Shown here: positions 36,004-44,835 of the stretch, one piece after another
How the letters are laid out: every line of letters begins with the position of its first letter
How positions within the stretch are numbered: position 1 is the first letter of the stretch
DNA from: Bacteroidales bacterium UBA5226
Lineage (GTDB): Bacteria; Bacteroidota; Bacteroidia; Bacteroidales; UBA932
NCBI GenBank assembly: GCA_002409325.1
Contig: DHUU01000020.1
Location: 158,980 to 222,979 of the forward strand
Direction: 5' to 3'
Length of the DNA: 64,000 bases
The notes under the pieces: model-generated
The model's database searches: none
Seen by the model: the letters and a program-made list of their open reading frames with translations, nothing else
What the model was told of the DNA's origin: nothing
Position numbers and translations under genes: made by a program

Positions 36004-36870
36004 ATGGAACATGTAGCTGTAACTATCACTATCGGACCTTATAGCCCGGAGACAGAGGAAATCCTTGTTGCCGAACTTGCCGGTATTGGATACGAAGGTT
36101 TTCTATCTGAAGACCATAGCATTACAGCCTATATCCCGGCAGCCTCTTTCAGGGAATCCCACCTCCGGATAATCCTTGACACTTATGGAGTGACAAAGTA
36201 TTCCAGGAAATACATCCCCGAAAAAAACTGGAATGCAGACCTGGAACTCCGTTTCAATCCCGTGATACTGGAGGCAGGAAAAGGCTGTAGCATACGCACC
36301 ACAGGGAATGGCTCCATGGTCCCGGTGTGGCCCCCGGTTGCCTACAGGCTGGTGATCAAACCCGAACTTTCCTTTGGCACCGGGCACCACCCAACAACCT
36401 TTATGATGCTGGAGAGCCTGCTGCATATGGAACAGCAGGGATTGATAAAAAACAGAAAGGTTCTGGACCTGGGAACCGGAACAGGAATTCTGGCCATACT
36501 GGCATCAAAAATGGGAGCTGCCGTACCAGTCCATGCCCTGGACAATGACCGCCACTGTGTACACTCCTGCAGGGATAATGCCCGCAGGAATCGCATAGCA
36601 CACAAAGTGAATGTCCTTCACGGAGATGCATCCTTTATTCAATCAGGCAGGTATGGGTTGATCATGGCCAACATCCACCGCAATATCCTTATCAGTGAAA
36701 TGGATACTTTTGCCCGGGGGTTGGAACCCGGAGGGGGTGATTTGCTGCTGAGCGGCTTCTTTACGACCGATGTACAGGCTTTGTTGGATGCCGGACAAAA
36801 GAACGGGCTGACCCTGAAGGAACAAAAAGAAAATGAGGGGTGGTCCCTGCTCCACCTGGCCAGATCATGA
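36004..36870 (+). CDS. prmA: Ribosomal protein L11 methyltransferase PrmA
   Basis: A 288-residue SAM methyltransferase. The N-terminal L11-recognition domain precedes SFGTGHHPTTFMMLESL and the SAM motif VLDLGTGTGILAILASKMGA. ANIHRNILISEM takes the place of the usual N(P/I)xxxxL motif IV. It trimethylates L11 lysines. Its stop overlaps the next start (ATGA). Confidence 0.93.
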   Translation: MEHVAVTITIGPYSPETEEILVAELAGIGYEGFLSEDHSITAYIPAASFRESHLRIILDTYGVTKYSRKYIPEKNWNADLELRFNPVILEAGKGCSIRTTGNGSMVPVWPPVAYRLVIKPELSFGTGHHPTTFMMLESLLHMEQQGLIKNRKVLDLGTGTGILAILASKMGAAVPVHALDNDRHCVHSCRDNARRNRIAHKVNVLHGDASFIQSGRYGLIMANIHRNILISEMDTFARGLEPGGGDLLLSGFFTTDVQALLDAGQKNGLTLKEQKENEGWSLLHLARS

Positions 36871-37316
36871 TACGGAACACGCTATACGACAAGGACAACA
36901 AACCATCGGCCCGGGAGAAAAAGGCCATGGCAGCGTTCCTTCATGAACACATGGAAGAATTCAGGGATAACAAAGATGATATAGCTAAGGCCATTGATTA
37001 TGCTGTCTGCGACACCCCTTCTCCCGGGGGATTCGTCCTCATGACTTCACAGGAGAGCACTATGGCCGGTGTGGCAGTGGTCACAAAAACCGGGATGACA
37101 GGATTTGTGCCGGAGAACCTGCTGGTATATATTGCCACTCACAAGGAACACAGGGGCAGTGGGATCGGTAAAAACATGATGCAGCTGATCCTCTGCAAGG
37201 CAGAAGGCAACCTGGCTCTTCATGTAGAGCCGCACAACCTGGCAAAAAATTGGTACGAGAAGCTTGGTTTTACGAATAAATACGTTGAATTGAGGTATAT
37301 ACGGCAAAATGATTAG
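36867..37316 (+). CDS. GNAT-family N-acetyltransferase
   Basis: A 149-residue protein with the acetyl-CoA-binding motif IATHKEHRGSGIGKNMMQLIL (about residues 90-110) and the C-terminal HNLAKNWYEKLGFTNKYVELRY. The substrate is unknown. I use the ATG at 36867 because it makes an ATGA overlap with prmA; the frame runs slightly further upstream. It overlaps mtgA by 8 bp. Confidence 0.85.
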   Translation: MIRNTLYDKDNKPSAREKKAMAAFLHEHMEEFRDNKDDIAKAIDYAVCDTPSPGGFVLMTSQESTMAGVAVVTKTGMTGFVPENLLVYIATHKEHRGSGIGKNMMQLILCKAEGNLALHVEPHNLAKNWYEKLGFTNKYVELRYIRQND

Positions 37317-37995
37317 GAAAATCTTTCGGTTTCTTTTGTGGGTGGGGGCCGGATTGTTTGCCCTGAGCATCCTGCTGGTAATTCTGTACCGGTTTGTGCC
37401 CGTCCCTGTTACCCCGCTGATGATCATACGTTTTGCAGAACAAAGAAAAAAGGACCAAAAGGCGACTATCTACCACCACTGGGTTCCCCTGGAAAAGATC
37501 AGCGGCAACCTGAAAAGGGCCGTCGTTGCTTCAGAAGACCAGCGTTTCTTTGAACACAGGGGATTCGACCATGAACAGATCAAGAAGGCTAGAAAGGAAA
37601 ACATAACACGCCGCCGGCCAAGGGGTGCCAGCACCATTTCCCAGCAAACGGCAAAAAACCTGTTTCTCTGGCCCCGCTCCTCGTGGTTCCGCAAAGGGCT
37701 GGAGGCTTATTTCACTTTCCTGATTGAATTGCTGTGGAGCAAGGAGCGAATCCTGGAAGTTTACCTGAATTCCATCGAGATGGGAAAAGGAATTTACGGG
37801 GCCGAGGCCGTGGCACGCCTGCATTTCGACACAACACCGCTTAAGCTGACCCGGTCGCAGGCCGCGCTGGTGGCTGCAACGCTACCCAATCCTCGACGGT
37901 TCAGTTCCCGCTACCCCTCGGCTTATATCCTGCGCCGCCAGCAGGAAATCCTCAGGCAAATGAACTTTATTGCTTTTCCTGCTCACTTGGAGTAA
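37309..37995 (+). CDS. mtgA: Monofunctional peptidoglycan glycosyltransferase MtgA
   Basis: A 228-residue GT51 enzyme with one N-terminal membrane helix (FRFLLWVGAGLFALSILLVIL). Catalytic motifs are AVVASEDQRFFEHRGFD (catalytic Glu), RRPRGASTISQQTAKNLFLW and KERILEVYLNSIEMGKGIYG. It polymerises lipid II without a transpeptidase domain. It overlaps the convergent MscS gene by 29 bp. Confidence 0.95.
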   Translation: MIRKIFRFLLWVGAGLFALSILLVILYRFVPVPVTPLMIIRFAEQRKKDQKATIYHHWVPLEKISGNLKRAVVASEDQRFFEHRGFDHEQIKKARKENITRRRPRGASTISQQTAKNLFLWPRSSWFRKGLEAYFTFLIELLWSKERILEVYLNSIEMGKGIYGAEAVARLHFDTTPLKLTRSQAALVAATLPNPRRFSSRYPSAYILRRQQEILRQMNFIAFPAHLE

Positions 37996-39262
37996 GGGAT
38001 TCTGTTCCGGGGAAAAAGGCTCGTTTCAGGTCCGAGCCGCTGGGCTGTTGGAATATTTCCAGGTCAAAGTAAGACACAGCCGCCATCAAATGATCAAAAA
38101 TATCTGACTGGATCTCTTCATATTCAGCCCAGACGGTAGTCGTGGTGAAGCAGTATATTTCAATGGGAATTCCCCGGTCTTCCATAGCCATCTGCCTTAC
38201 CATCAAAGCCATGTCTTTTCTGATGGTTTTGTTGTCGATCAGGTAATTCTCTATGTAATGACGGAATACCCCAATGTTGGTCATACGGCGACCGTTAACG
38301 AGCACCGAAGTATCTGCCTTCATTTTCTTATTGTATGCGTCAATTTCTTTTTGCCGTGTAACCAGGTAATCTTTAAGTAAATAGAGTTTCTCATACCGGA
38401 GCCTGTCTTCGTCGTTAATATACTTGACAGTTGCGGCATTAATGTAAATGGATCTTTTAATACGCCTGCCCCCTACTTCTTTCATCCCCCGCCAGTTCTT
38501 GAAACTGTCGGTTATAAAAAAATACGTAGGGATGGTGGTTATGGTCTTATCCCAATTCTGTACTTTTACCGTATTCAGGTTTATGGCAATCACATCGCCG
38601 TCTGCGTTGAATTTGGGCATTTCCACCCAATCCCCTATGCGGACCATATCGTTTGCCGATATCTGCACACTGGCTACAAATCCCAGGATGGTATCCTTGA
38701 AGACAAGCATACTCAGGGCAGTCATGGCTCCCAGGGCGCTGAGCAGGTATACGGGAGATTTATTGATAAGGATGGAAAGGATCAGAATCCCGGACGCTAT
38801 GTATAAAATGATCTTGATCAACTGAAAGTAGCTGGACACCGGTTTGTCCACAAAAGCTTTGGATTTCTTGAGCACTTGCTCCATAATGCGCAGCAAGGCG
38901 TTGATTGCCATAAGTATGACAATGATCAGGTAGATGTCTGTGAGTTTGATCACAAAGGGAAGGATCTTTTCAAAATCCCGGAACAGGATAGGCACAATCA
39001 CGCGCACAATGATGACAGGCACAATGTGTGCCAGGCTGGAAAAGATTTTATTGTCCATCAGCAGGTCATCCCACCTGGACTGTGTTCGCTTTATGTACCG
39101 GAACAATGGTCCTTTGATGATCAGACGCGTGATGCGGAAAAAGGCCCACGCGAGGAGCCCCAGCACCAGCAGCAGAAGGAACAGCCTAAAAAGCGGTGCC
39201 GCACTTGCCGATACCCCCAGATTAATGATGATTTGCTCAACCCACTTATCCAGACTTTCCAT
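37967..39262 (-). CDS. Mechanosensitive channel, MscS family
   Basis: A 431-residue protein with about five N-terminal hydrophobic segments and the MscS pore and beta domain (SALGAMTALSMLVFKDTILGFVASVQISANDMVRIGDWVEMP, then the soluble vestibule). The extended cytoplasmic C-terminal part resembles the YbdG/MscM branch. It releases solutes on osmotic downshock. It follows the radical SAM gene by 27 bp. Confidence 0.9.
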   Translation of the reverse strand: MESLDKWVEQIIINLGVSASAAPLFRLFLLLLVLGLLAWAFFRITRLIIKGPLFRYIKRTQSRWDDLLMDNKIFSSLAHIVPVIIVRVIVPILFRDFEKILPFVIKLTDIYLIIVILMAINALLRIMEQVLKKSKAFVDKPVSSYFQLIKIILYIASGILILSILINKSPVYLLSALGAMTALSMLVFKDTILGFVASVQISANDMVRIGDWVEMPKFNADGDVIAINLNTVKVQNWDKTITTIPTYFFITDSFKNWRGMKEVGGRRIKRSIYINAATVKYINDEDRLRYEKLYLLKDYLVTRQKEIDAYNKKMKADTSVLVNGRRMTNIGVFRHYIENYLIDNKTIRKDMALMVRQMAMEDRGIPIEIYCFTTTTVWAEYEEIQSDIFDHLMAAVSYFDLEIFQQPSGSDLKRAFFPGTESLTPSEQEKQ

Positions 39263-39289
39263 AATTCTCCCCGTTTATAATCATTGAAT

Positions 39290-40237
39290 TTACTGATTTC
39301 TTTGTGCCGGCATGTAAAACAAACCCCGTTCCTGTCTTTCAGTGCGTATATTGCCCGTTGCCTCAAGGGTATCCAGATATTTATTTATCTCGCTCACATG
39401 CAGGCCTGTAATGCATGCAATATCATCCAGGGTGCAAGGCCTGCGGCTGATGGTCTCCAGAATGGCATTTTGCACATCTTCCCGGTATGCCGTCGTACTT
39501 TTTCTTAAAGCAGAAGAAGAGATGATCTCTACGCCGGGGATATCCCAGTATTCTCTTATGTGCTCCAACTCCAGCAGCGTGGCGCTCCTGATCCCTTCTT
39601 CCGTGCCCGGCCTGTCCAGGGTATTGAGCTGAATGGAATCCGGACTGATTCTGAGAAAAACTTCCTTCAGGGCATCCAGTTCTGCTTTATGATCATTGAA
39701 GCCGGGAAGGATGAAAACTTCCAGCCATATTCTGCCCTTGAATTCTTTCCTGAAACCTTCCAACCCCCCAATATAGCTTTGCAGATCCAGTGTATCTGCC
39801 GGGCGGTTGATCTTCCTGAAAACCTCTTCAGTTGCAGCATCCAGTGACGGAAGCACCAGATCTGCCCGGAGCAGGGATTGCCTTACCTGTGGGTCGTTCA
39901 ACAGCGTCCCGTTGGTAAGAACAGCCACCGGAACAGCCGGTTTTTGGGCTTTCAGGTAAGAAATTATGCTCCCCAGAGCTGTGTTCAGTGTGGGCTCACC
40001 GTACCCTGAAAAGGTAATGATTTCGGGATCGGGATGGTTGGCAAAAAAATCTTTCAGTTCCCCTATGATCTCCCGCTCCGGGACATATTCCTTTCTTTGT
40101 CTGGTAAGCAATGTGGTACGGCCTACCTCACAATATACACAATTGAGAGAGCAAATTTTCTTTGGCACCATATCCACTCCCAATGACATGCCCAGACGCC
40201 GCGAAGGTACCGGTCCAAAAAGGTGTTTATACATCAT
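39290..40237 (-). CDS. Radical SAM protein with C-terminal winged-helix-like domain
   Basis: A 315-residue COG0731-type protein. It starts HLFGPVPSRRLGMSLGVD, and the cluster motif is CSLNCVYCEVG (CxxxCxxC). TFSGYGEPTLN and VAVLTNGTLL follow. From about residue 245 it has a helical domain with a winged-helix look (RPCTLDDIACITGLHVSEINKYLDTLEATGNI). The reaction is unknown; relatives are poorly characterised. It overlaps the SRAP gene by 11 bp, so the two are coupled. Confidence 0.85.
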   Translation of the reverse strand: MMYKHLFGPVPSRRLGMSLGVDMVPKKICSLNCVYCEVGRTTLLTRQRKEYVPEREIIGELKDFFANHPDPEIITFSGYGEPTLNTALGSIISYLKAQKPAVPVAVLTNGTLLNDPQVRQSLLRADLVLPSLDAATEEVFRKINRPADTLDLQSYIGGLEGFRKEFKGRIWLEVFILPGFNDHKAELDALKEVFLRISPDSIQLNTLDRPGTEEGIRSATLLELEHIREYWDIPGVEIISSSALRKSTTAYREDVQNAILETISRRPCTLDDIACITGLHVSEINKYLDTLEATGNIRTERQERGLFYMPAQRNQ

Positions 40238-41081
40238 TATTTATTTCTTTCCAATTCCACCATTTCATTTTTTCCGGGTCGCGTTTGTTGGTACCCGCAT
40301 AATATACGGCACAACGGAAAGCATAAAGCACACAAGTATCCAGCCTGGTATTTCTGATTTCACACAACCTGTCGTACAACTGCTGCGGGTTTTTATCCGT
40401 CAGGTCCGCCACAGTCTCAATGTCCAGTAGCCGCAAATCCTCTGCCATACTTTTTCCTATGCCCGGAATATTCAGCAACGGATCCTGCGAGGCCTGCAAA
40501 CGGTCGTTCTGCATTACCATTTCTCCGTTTTCAAGCCAATCCGGTTCATGCTCCCGATCAATTAGTACCGGCATCCTTTTTTTTGAATTGTGGATGCGGG
40601 ACATCAGCTCATTAGCCTCTGTGGTAATGACTGTATAGGTGTCCAGCACCTCTCCGGTATCCCTATCGGTCCATGTATTCCACAATCCTGCCAGGCCGAA
40701 GGTTACTCCCTGCGGAAGTGTCAGAATGTATTTCCGTTTGTTTTTCCCCTTCGGATCCAGCCATTGCCATTCGTAAAACCCGTTGGCCGGCACAAGGCAC
40801 CGCCGGTTAACAGAATCCCTGAACGAAGGTTTGGAACGCAACGTTTCCAGGCGGGCATTCAATGTATATTTTTTAATTTCCGTATCCCTGGCCCAGGGAG
40901 GGATCAAACCCCACTGCATCATTTCAAGTGTTCCCGGATCCCGGTTGGCTATGACTGGTGTCCTTGGATGGGAAAACCCGGAATATTTCCCGGGTTTATA
41001 GTCTGCTCCCTCCCGGAACAAGGCGTTGAACCTGTTCTCCAGCTGTGAATAAGTCAGAGAAAGTTCCGTCTGAAAGCACAT
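40227..41081 (-). CDS. SRAP (HMCES/YedK) protein fused to a helix-hairpin-helix Cdd1-like domain
   Basis: A 284-residue protein. The SRAP domain fills about residues 1-198, with C2 (forms the covalent link to abasic DNA), N75 (LNARLET), E104 (GFYEW) and H164 (RIHNSKKRMP). From about 200 a helix-hairpin-helix follows (LLNIPGIGKSMAEDLRLLDI, then TVADLTDKNPQQLYDRLCE) like the Cdd1/'pathogenicity locus' family. SRAP proteins shield abasic sites in single-stranded DNA. Standard members lack the extra domain, so this is a fusion. It follows the ferritin-like gene by 15 bp. Confidence 0.88.
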   Translation of the reverse strand: MCFQTELSLTYSQLENRFNALFREGADYKPGKYSGFSHPRTPVIANRDPGTLEMMQWGLIPPWARDTEIKKYTLNARLETLRSKPSFRDSVNRRCLVPANGFYEWQWLDPKGKNKRKYILTLPQGVTFGLAGLWNTWTDRDTGEVLDTYTVITTEANELMSRIHNSKKRMPVLIDREHEPDWLENGEMVMQNDRLQASQDPLLNIPGIGKSMAEDLRLLDIETVADLTDKNPQQLYDRLCEIRNTRLDTCVLYAFRCAVYYAGTNKRDPEKMKWWNWKEINNDV

Positions 41082-41096
41082 GAGTCTGCGGCAGGA

Positions 41097-41609
41097 TTAC
41101 ATCCTGGCCTTTTTCCATTCTTCCTTCATCCGGTTCAGATCGGTAAGCCAGGATTCGATGTCGTTTTCGTGTTCCAGCTCGTCGTTCAGAATCTGTACGG
41201 CCATCTGATGGGTTGCATGGTCTTTGCCCACGGTAAAGTCTGCTATCTCCTGATACCTTTTTATGGCACACCTTTCACCGGCAAGGTTTTGTTCAAGTAT
41301 CTTTTCTACGTAAGGATCCGAAGGTTCCTCATAAGTACAGCGGGCATGTTTTGCCCAGTCTTTGGGGTTGATCAGCGGAGTACCCCCCAGCTGTATTATG
41401 CGGTCCACAACAAGAACAGCGTGGCCAAGTTCTTCATCGGCATGGACAAGCAACTCGGCTTCCACCTCCAGGCGCATGGGCCCCTCCATAAGTCTTGCCC
41501 CGATCCAGTACTGGTAATAAGCCAGCCATTCTTCTGCCAGGGCAGCGTTTAACATCTCTACCAATTTATTGACATCAACAACCGATACATTAATTGCTTC
41601 TTTTCCCAT
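41097..41609 (-). CDS. DPS-like ferritin (DPSL / thioferritin type)
   Basis: A 170-residue four-helix protein. Ferroxidase ligands are placed as E26/E27 (AALAEEWLAYYQY), E60 and H63 (ADEELGHA), E112 (AGERCAIKRY) and E143-H147 (NDELEHEND). Two cysteines, C91 (HARCTYEEP) and C114 (GERCA), lie next to the metal site, the pattern described for DPSL proteins. It oxidises iron with peroxide and stores it. Its operon partner is an abasic-site protein, which fits oxidative damage control. Confidence 0.83.
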   Translation of the reverse strand: MGKEAINVSVVDVNKLVEMLNAALAEEWLAYYQYWIGARLMEGPMRLEVEAELLVHADEELGHAVLVVDRIIQLGGTPLINPKDWAKHARCTYEEPSDPYVEKILEQNLAGERCAIKRYQEIADFTVGKDHATHQMAVQILNDELEHENDIESWLTDLNRMKEEWKKARM

Positions 41610-41645
41610 AAATTTCGTATTTCTTAGTTATAGTTTATAATCTTT

Positions 41646-41653
41646 CAAATTTA
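41646..41653 (-). promoter_or_regulatory. Promoter -7 box of the DPSL operon
   Basis: The minus strand reads TAAATTTG, 36 bp before the ATG at 41609. No binding site for an oxidative-stress regulator is recognised. Confidence 0.5.
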
Positions 41654-41722
41654 CGAAAAATATTTGTTTTGGCTATTCACAGATTTTAAGTAACTAGCAG
41701 TTTTTTATATCACGAAAAAATC

Positions 41723-43072
41723 ATGGGGCACCTGAACCGGAATCTTACCAGCGGCCGTATAGGCAAACAACTCGTATCGCTTACATGGCCCATGCTGTTC
41801 GGGATGATGGGCATGGTGATCTTCAACCTTACCGATACGTTTTTTTTGGGCAGACTGGGCGTGAAGCCACTGGCCGCCATCAGCTTTACCTTTCCCGTTA
41901 TCATGTTCCTGAACGGGATAGGACAAGGGATCGGCATCGGGACCAGTTCCCTGATTTCGCGTAACATTATTACTGCCGATAGAGATCAGGTCAGAACCAT
42001 GGCCAGTAGTGCGCTCCTGCTGGGATTGCTGGTGGTCGTGGTATTTGTAGTTGTCGGGATGCTTACTCTCAGACCCTTGTTTTCATTATTGGGCGCTTCG
42101 GGTGATATTCTGGAATACGTCCACGATTACATGTCCATCTGGTACGTGGGGGTCCCGTTCGTGGTACTGCCCATGGTGGGAAATAACATTGTCCGGGCAA
42201 CAGGGGACACATTCACGCCCGGCATGATCATGCTGACTTCTGCGGTGATCAACGCTGTGCTGGATCCGCTGTTGATTTTCGGGTACGGTCCTTTTCCGGA
42301 AATGGGAGTCAAAGGAGCGGCCCTTGCCACAGTAATTGCACGGAGTGTGAGCATGATAATCATACTTATCATTCTTTTCAAAAGGGAAAAAATCATTACC
42401 CTGCATCCCGGCCCTTTCCTGAAAATTGCCCAAGTGTGGAAAAAGGTGTTTTTCATTGCCGGTCCGGCCTCCCTCGGACTGCTCATCACCCCGCTGTCGC
42501 TGGCTGTGATTACCAGGATCGTTGCCTCTTACGGCAAAGAGGCTGTGGCTGCCTTTGGCGTGGCTTCACGGGTAGAGATGTTTGCTATGATGGTTATCTC
42601 GTCACTGGGCTCGGTCCTGATCATTTTCATAGGCCAGAACGTGAGCCGCCAACAGTTCCCCAGGATTTTCCGGGCGTTAGGCTACGCTTCCCGGTTCTCG
42701 CTCCTGTGGGGAGGGTCACTTTACCTGGTTCTGCTATTCTTTGGGAGCATCATTGCTTCTGTTTTTACTGACGATCCCCAGGTTATAGCCGTTGCCAGGC
42801 AATACTTCTATATTGTCGGCGCCAGCTATGGATTTCAGGGGCTGGTCACTTTAAGTACCTCGGCCTATAACGGGCTCAACAAACCCTACCCTTCTGTGTT
42901 TTTCATAGCAGTACGTACCCTGGGGCTGTTTGTGCCGCTTGCCTGGGCCGGCAATGCACTGTTGGGCCTGCAGGGCATCATGTGGGCCGGATTCATTGCA
43001 AACATCCTGACGGGCATTGCAGCCTATTCAAATTTACGCAGGGTAGTCGGAAAGTTGCGGGATGCTGCGTAG
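41723..43072 (+). CDS. MATE-family efflux transporter
   Basis: A 449-residue, 12-helix protein with two MatE repeats. It starts SGRIGKQLVSLTWPMLFGMMGMVIFNLTDTFFLGRLG, and the second repeat is near AGPASLGLLITPLSLAVITRIVASYGKEAVAAFG. It exports cationic compounds with Na+ or H+. Its stop codon TAG runs into the left arm of an intergenic palindrome (TAGTGCCTC). Confidence 0.92.
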   Translation: MGHLNRNLTSGRIGKQLVSLTWPMLFGMMGMVIFNLTDTFFLGRLGVKPLAAISFTFPVIMFLNGIGQGIGIGTSSLISRNIITADRDQVRTMASSALLLGLLVVVVFVVVGMLTLRPLFSLLGASGDILEYVHDYMSIWYVGVPFVVLPMVGNNIVRATGDTFTPGMIMLTSAVINAVLDPLLIFGYGPFPEMGVKGAALATVIARSVSMIIILIILFKREKIITLHPGPFLKIAQVWKKVFFIAGPASLGLLITPLSLAVITRIVASYGKEAVAAFGVASRVEMFAMMVISSLGSVLIIFIGQNVSRQQFPRIFRALGYASRFSLLWGGSLYLVLLFFGSIIASVFTDDPQVIAVARQYFYIVGASYGFQGLVTLSTSAYNGLNKPYPSVFFIAVRTLGLFVPLAWAGNALLGLQGIMWAGFIANILTGIAAYSNLRRVVGKLRDAA

Positions 43073-43181
43073 TGCCTCGCTGCCACCGCTTAGCTGTGTG
43101 GTCCCTGCCGCAACGCTCCTGTTTGTAGAAACTGCAGACGGCCGTAGCCCCCGCTTAGCTACCGGCTTTAAGCAGAGGCAC
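43072..43181. repeat. GTGCCTC-bounded palindromic element, copy 1
   Basis: GTGCCTC (43072-43078) and GAGGCAC (43175-43181) form the ends, with three further pairs after a bulged A. The first base is part of the MATE stop codon. Inside, CCGCTTAGCT occurs twice as a direct repeat. The first 11 bases, TAGTGCCTCGC, recur at 59849-59859. Confidence 0.5.
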
Positions 43182-43223
43182 CAGCTGTTTGTACAGGCGG
43201 TTTGTTACGGTGGCGGCTTTCAC

Positions 43224-43274
43224 CACAAGGTAAGGGAAGCTTGTTCTTTTTGCCGAGGCTTCCCTTACCTTGTG
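43224..43274. repeat. Conserved-loop hairpin, copy A
   Basis: A perfect 17-bp stem (43224-43240 with 43258-43274) encloses a 17-base loop, TTGTTCTTTTTGCCGAG. The loop is nearly the same as that of the hairpin at 51381-51448, although the stems differ. There is no T run after it, so it is not an ordinary terminator. Confidence 0.8.
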
Positions 43275-43381
43275 ATGGAAGCGAACTTGCAGTTTATGCG
43301 TATTGCTGCTCAAACGACCGTCCGGTTTCCTTTAAAGCAGGAATAATCAAATTTGACAGGCAGATTTGCCTAGAATCACAT

Positions 43382-43413
43382 ATCCGTACACAAAAAGCGG
43401 CTTTTTTACGGAT
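43382..43413. repeat. Small hairpin downstream of the bile-acid-symporter-type gene
   Basis: ATCCGTA pairs with TACGGAT and an inner AAAAAG with CTTTTT around a CGG loop, with a 3-base bulge on one side. It lies about 36 bp past the stop of the minus-strand gene and could mark its transcript end. The rest of 43182-43448 holds no convincing gene. Confidence 0.5.
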
Positions 43414-43448
43414 GGAATGTCGCCGGGGGCTGCAAGAGGTGGAACCTC

Positions 43449-44528
43449 CTAGCGCCTCTTCCCTACTATTGCGCTGGTAACGATGAGTTGCAGGGTATGG
43501 TATATCATCAGGGGCAGGAGGAGGACTCCGGCAGCGGTAAAACCGGGAAAGAGCACGCGGGACATGGTTGTGCCATTGACTAGTGACTTCTGGGAACTGC
43601 AAAATAACGCGGTGATTGTGTCGGGGTTGTTGAATTTCAGGATTCTGGTACTGAGCACAGTCAGGCCGTAAACCACGAAAAACAAGACCAGCATTGCAAA
43701 ACAAAGCAGTATGATGTGCCAGGGGGAATATCGGCGGAACATTTGATTGGAAAACGACTCGGCAAAAGAAACATAAACAATGAGCAGAATGACGCTCTGG
43801 TCGAAAAGCCTCAAAGTATGTGCATGCCTGAGTGCCAGTATGCCAAACCTCTTATGCAACATCATCCCCGCAACAACAGGGAGTAATACCTGGAGGGAAA
43901 GCTGCAGGATGGCGTGAGCAGGAGCAAAACCTCCGCTGGTGGCTGCGAGTAAGATCCCTATCCACAAAGGGGTCAGGAATATCCCCAGGAGGCTGGAAAC
44001 AGATGCATTGAATATGGCTGCCGGCACATTCCCTCTGGACATAGAAACGAGGACCACGGAAGAGGATATTGTAGTAGGTAAAGCAGCAAGGAAAAAGGTT
44101 CCCATCCATAAGTGTGCATCCCAGGTCCCACCGGCCAATGTTTTTGCCAGCAAAATCAGTGCTGGGAACACTATGAAGGTGAATGTCTGTATGACAAGAT
44201 GCAGACGCCAGTTTGCCAGGCCTGTTCTTAGCTGCGCCGGATTGAGTCTGAGCCCGTAGAAAAAGAAAATCAGGGCTATCCCCGATCGGGTAATATCCTG
44301 CATATCAACTGCTCCGAGGTAAATGCCCGGTTGTGGCCAAAGGTAAGCCACCACAATGGAAGCTATCAGCGCCAGAACAAATCCGTCGAGCCCGTACCTT
44401 GCAAATCTCTGCCCCAGCCGTGCGAACTTCTGCCCCAGCTTTTCGAATTGCGTCCTAAGCCGTGTGAATACAAGCCTGCACTCCTTTGATTGCATAGGTA
44501 CATCTTTGTTAGACTGACTCTTAGGCAT
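43449..44528 (-). CDS. Bile acid:sodium symporter family (SBF-like, YfeH type) transporter
   Basis: A 359-residue protein with about ten membrane segments. It has YGLDGFVLALIASIVVAYLWP, FFYGLRLNPAQLRTGLANWRLHL, FLAALPTTISSSVVLVSMSRGNVPAAIFNASVSSLLG and LFCSSQKSLVNGTTMSRVLFPG, the last two being conserved discontinuous-helix motifs. Unusually, the N-terminus before residue 45 has heptad-like repeats (LRTQFEKLGQKFARLGQRFARYG). The substrate is an unknown organic anion. ATG 44495 is an alternative start. Confidence 0.85.
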   Translation of the reverse strand: MPKSQSNKDVPMQSKECRLVFTRLRTQFEKLGQKFARLGQRFARYGLDGFVLALIASIVVAYLWPQPGIYLGAVDMQDITRSGIALIFFFYGLRLNPAQLRTGLANWRLHLVIQTFTFIVFPALILLAKTLAGGTWDAHLWMGTFFLAALPTTISSSVVLVSMSRGNVPAAIFNASVSSLLGIFLTPLWIGILLAATSGGFAPAHAILQLSLQVLLPVVAGMMLHKRFGILALRHAHTLRLFDQSVILLIVYVSFAESFSNQMFRRYSPWHIILLCFAMLVLFFVVYGLTVLSTRILKFNNPDTITALFCSSQKSLVNGTTMSRVLFPGFTAAGVLLLPLMIYHTLQLIVTSAIVGKRR

Positions 44529-44556
44529 AACCAGATGGTATTTTCTTGTTTTTTCT

Positions 44557-44564
44557 TAAATTTG
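44557..44564 (+). promoter_or_regulatory. Possible promoter -7 box of a small lipoprotein gene
   Basis: TAAATTTG ends 4 bp before the ATG at 44569, which would give a leaderless mRNA. No TTG is found at the right distance upstream. Confidence 0.35.
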
Positions 44565-44568
44565 TACC

Positions 44569-44814
44569 ATGAAAAAAGTCAAACACCTATTAACGGCTTT
44601 TTTGTCATGGCTGGCAATCTCACTGCTAATGGTCCCGGCCTTGAACAGTTGTCTCAAGCCCGAAGATCCTGAAGGAAAGAAAGATGATCCAAATAAACCG
44701 GGAGAGTTTGATCCAACCCTCAGGACCGAGGCCTTCCCCGAAGCAGCAGCCTTCCCTGAAGGAACGGTTACCCTGGAAGCAGCAGACTTCCCTGCAGACA
44801 CGGTTCTTCCATAA
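44569..44814 (+). CDS. Small lipoprotein with short acidic FPE-type repeats
   Basis: An 81-residue product with a lipoprotein signal peptide (MKKVKHLLTAFLSWLAISLL, lipobox LNSC at about residue 28). The mature part is Pro-, Glu- and Asp-rich: KPEDPEGKKDDPNKPGEFDP, then three loose repeats around AFPEAAAFPEG and ADFPAD. No known domain. It is convergent with the PqqD gene, 21 bp away. Function unknown. Confidence 0.6.
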   Translation: MKKVKHLLTAFLSWLAISLLMVPALNSCLKPEDPEGKKDDPNKPGEFDPTLRTEAFPEAAAFPEGTVTLEAADFPADTVLP

Positions 44815-44835
44815 GACAGCGTCTCAAAAGAGCCA

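Noticed and set aside
43062..43346. 94-residue open frame after the MATE gene
   Set aside because: It consists of the intergenic palindromes; no start site or domain.
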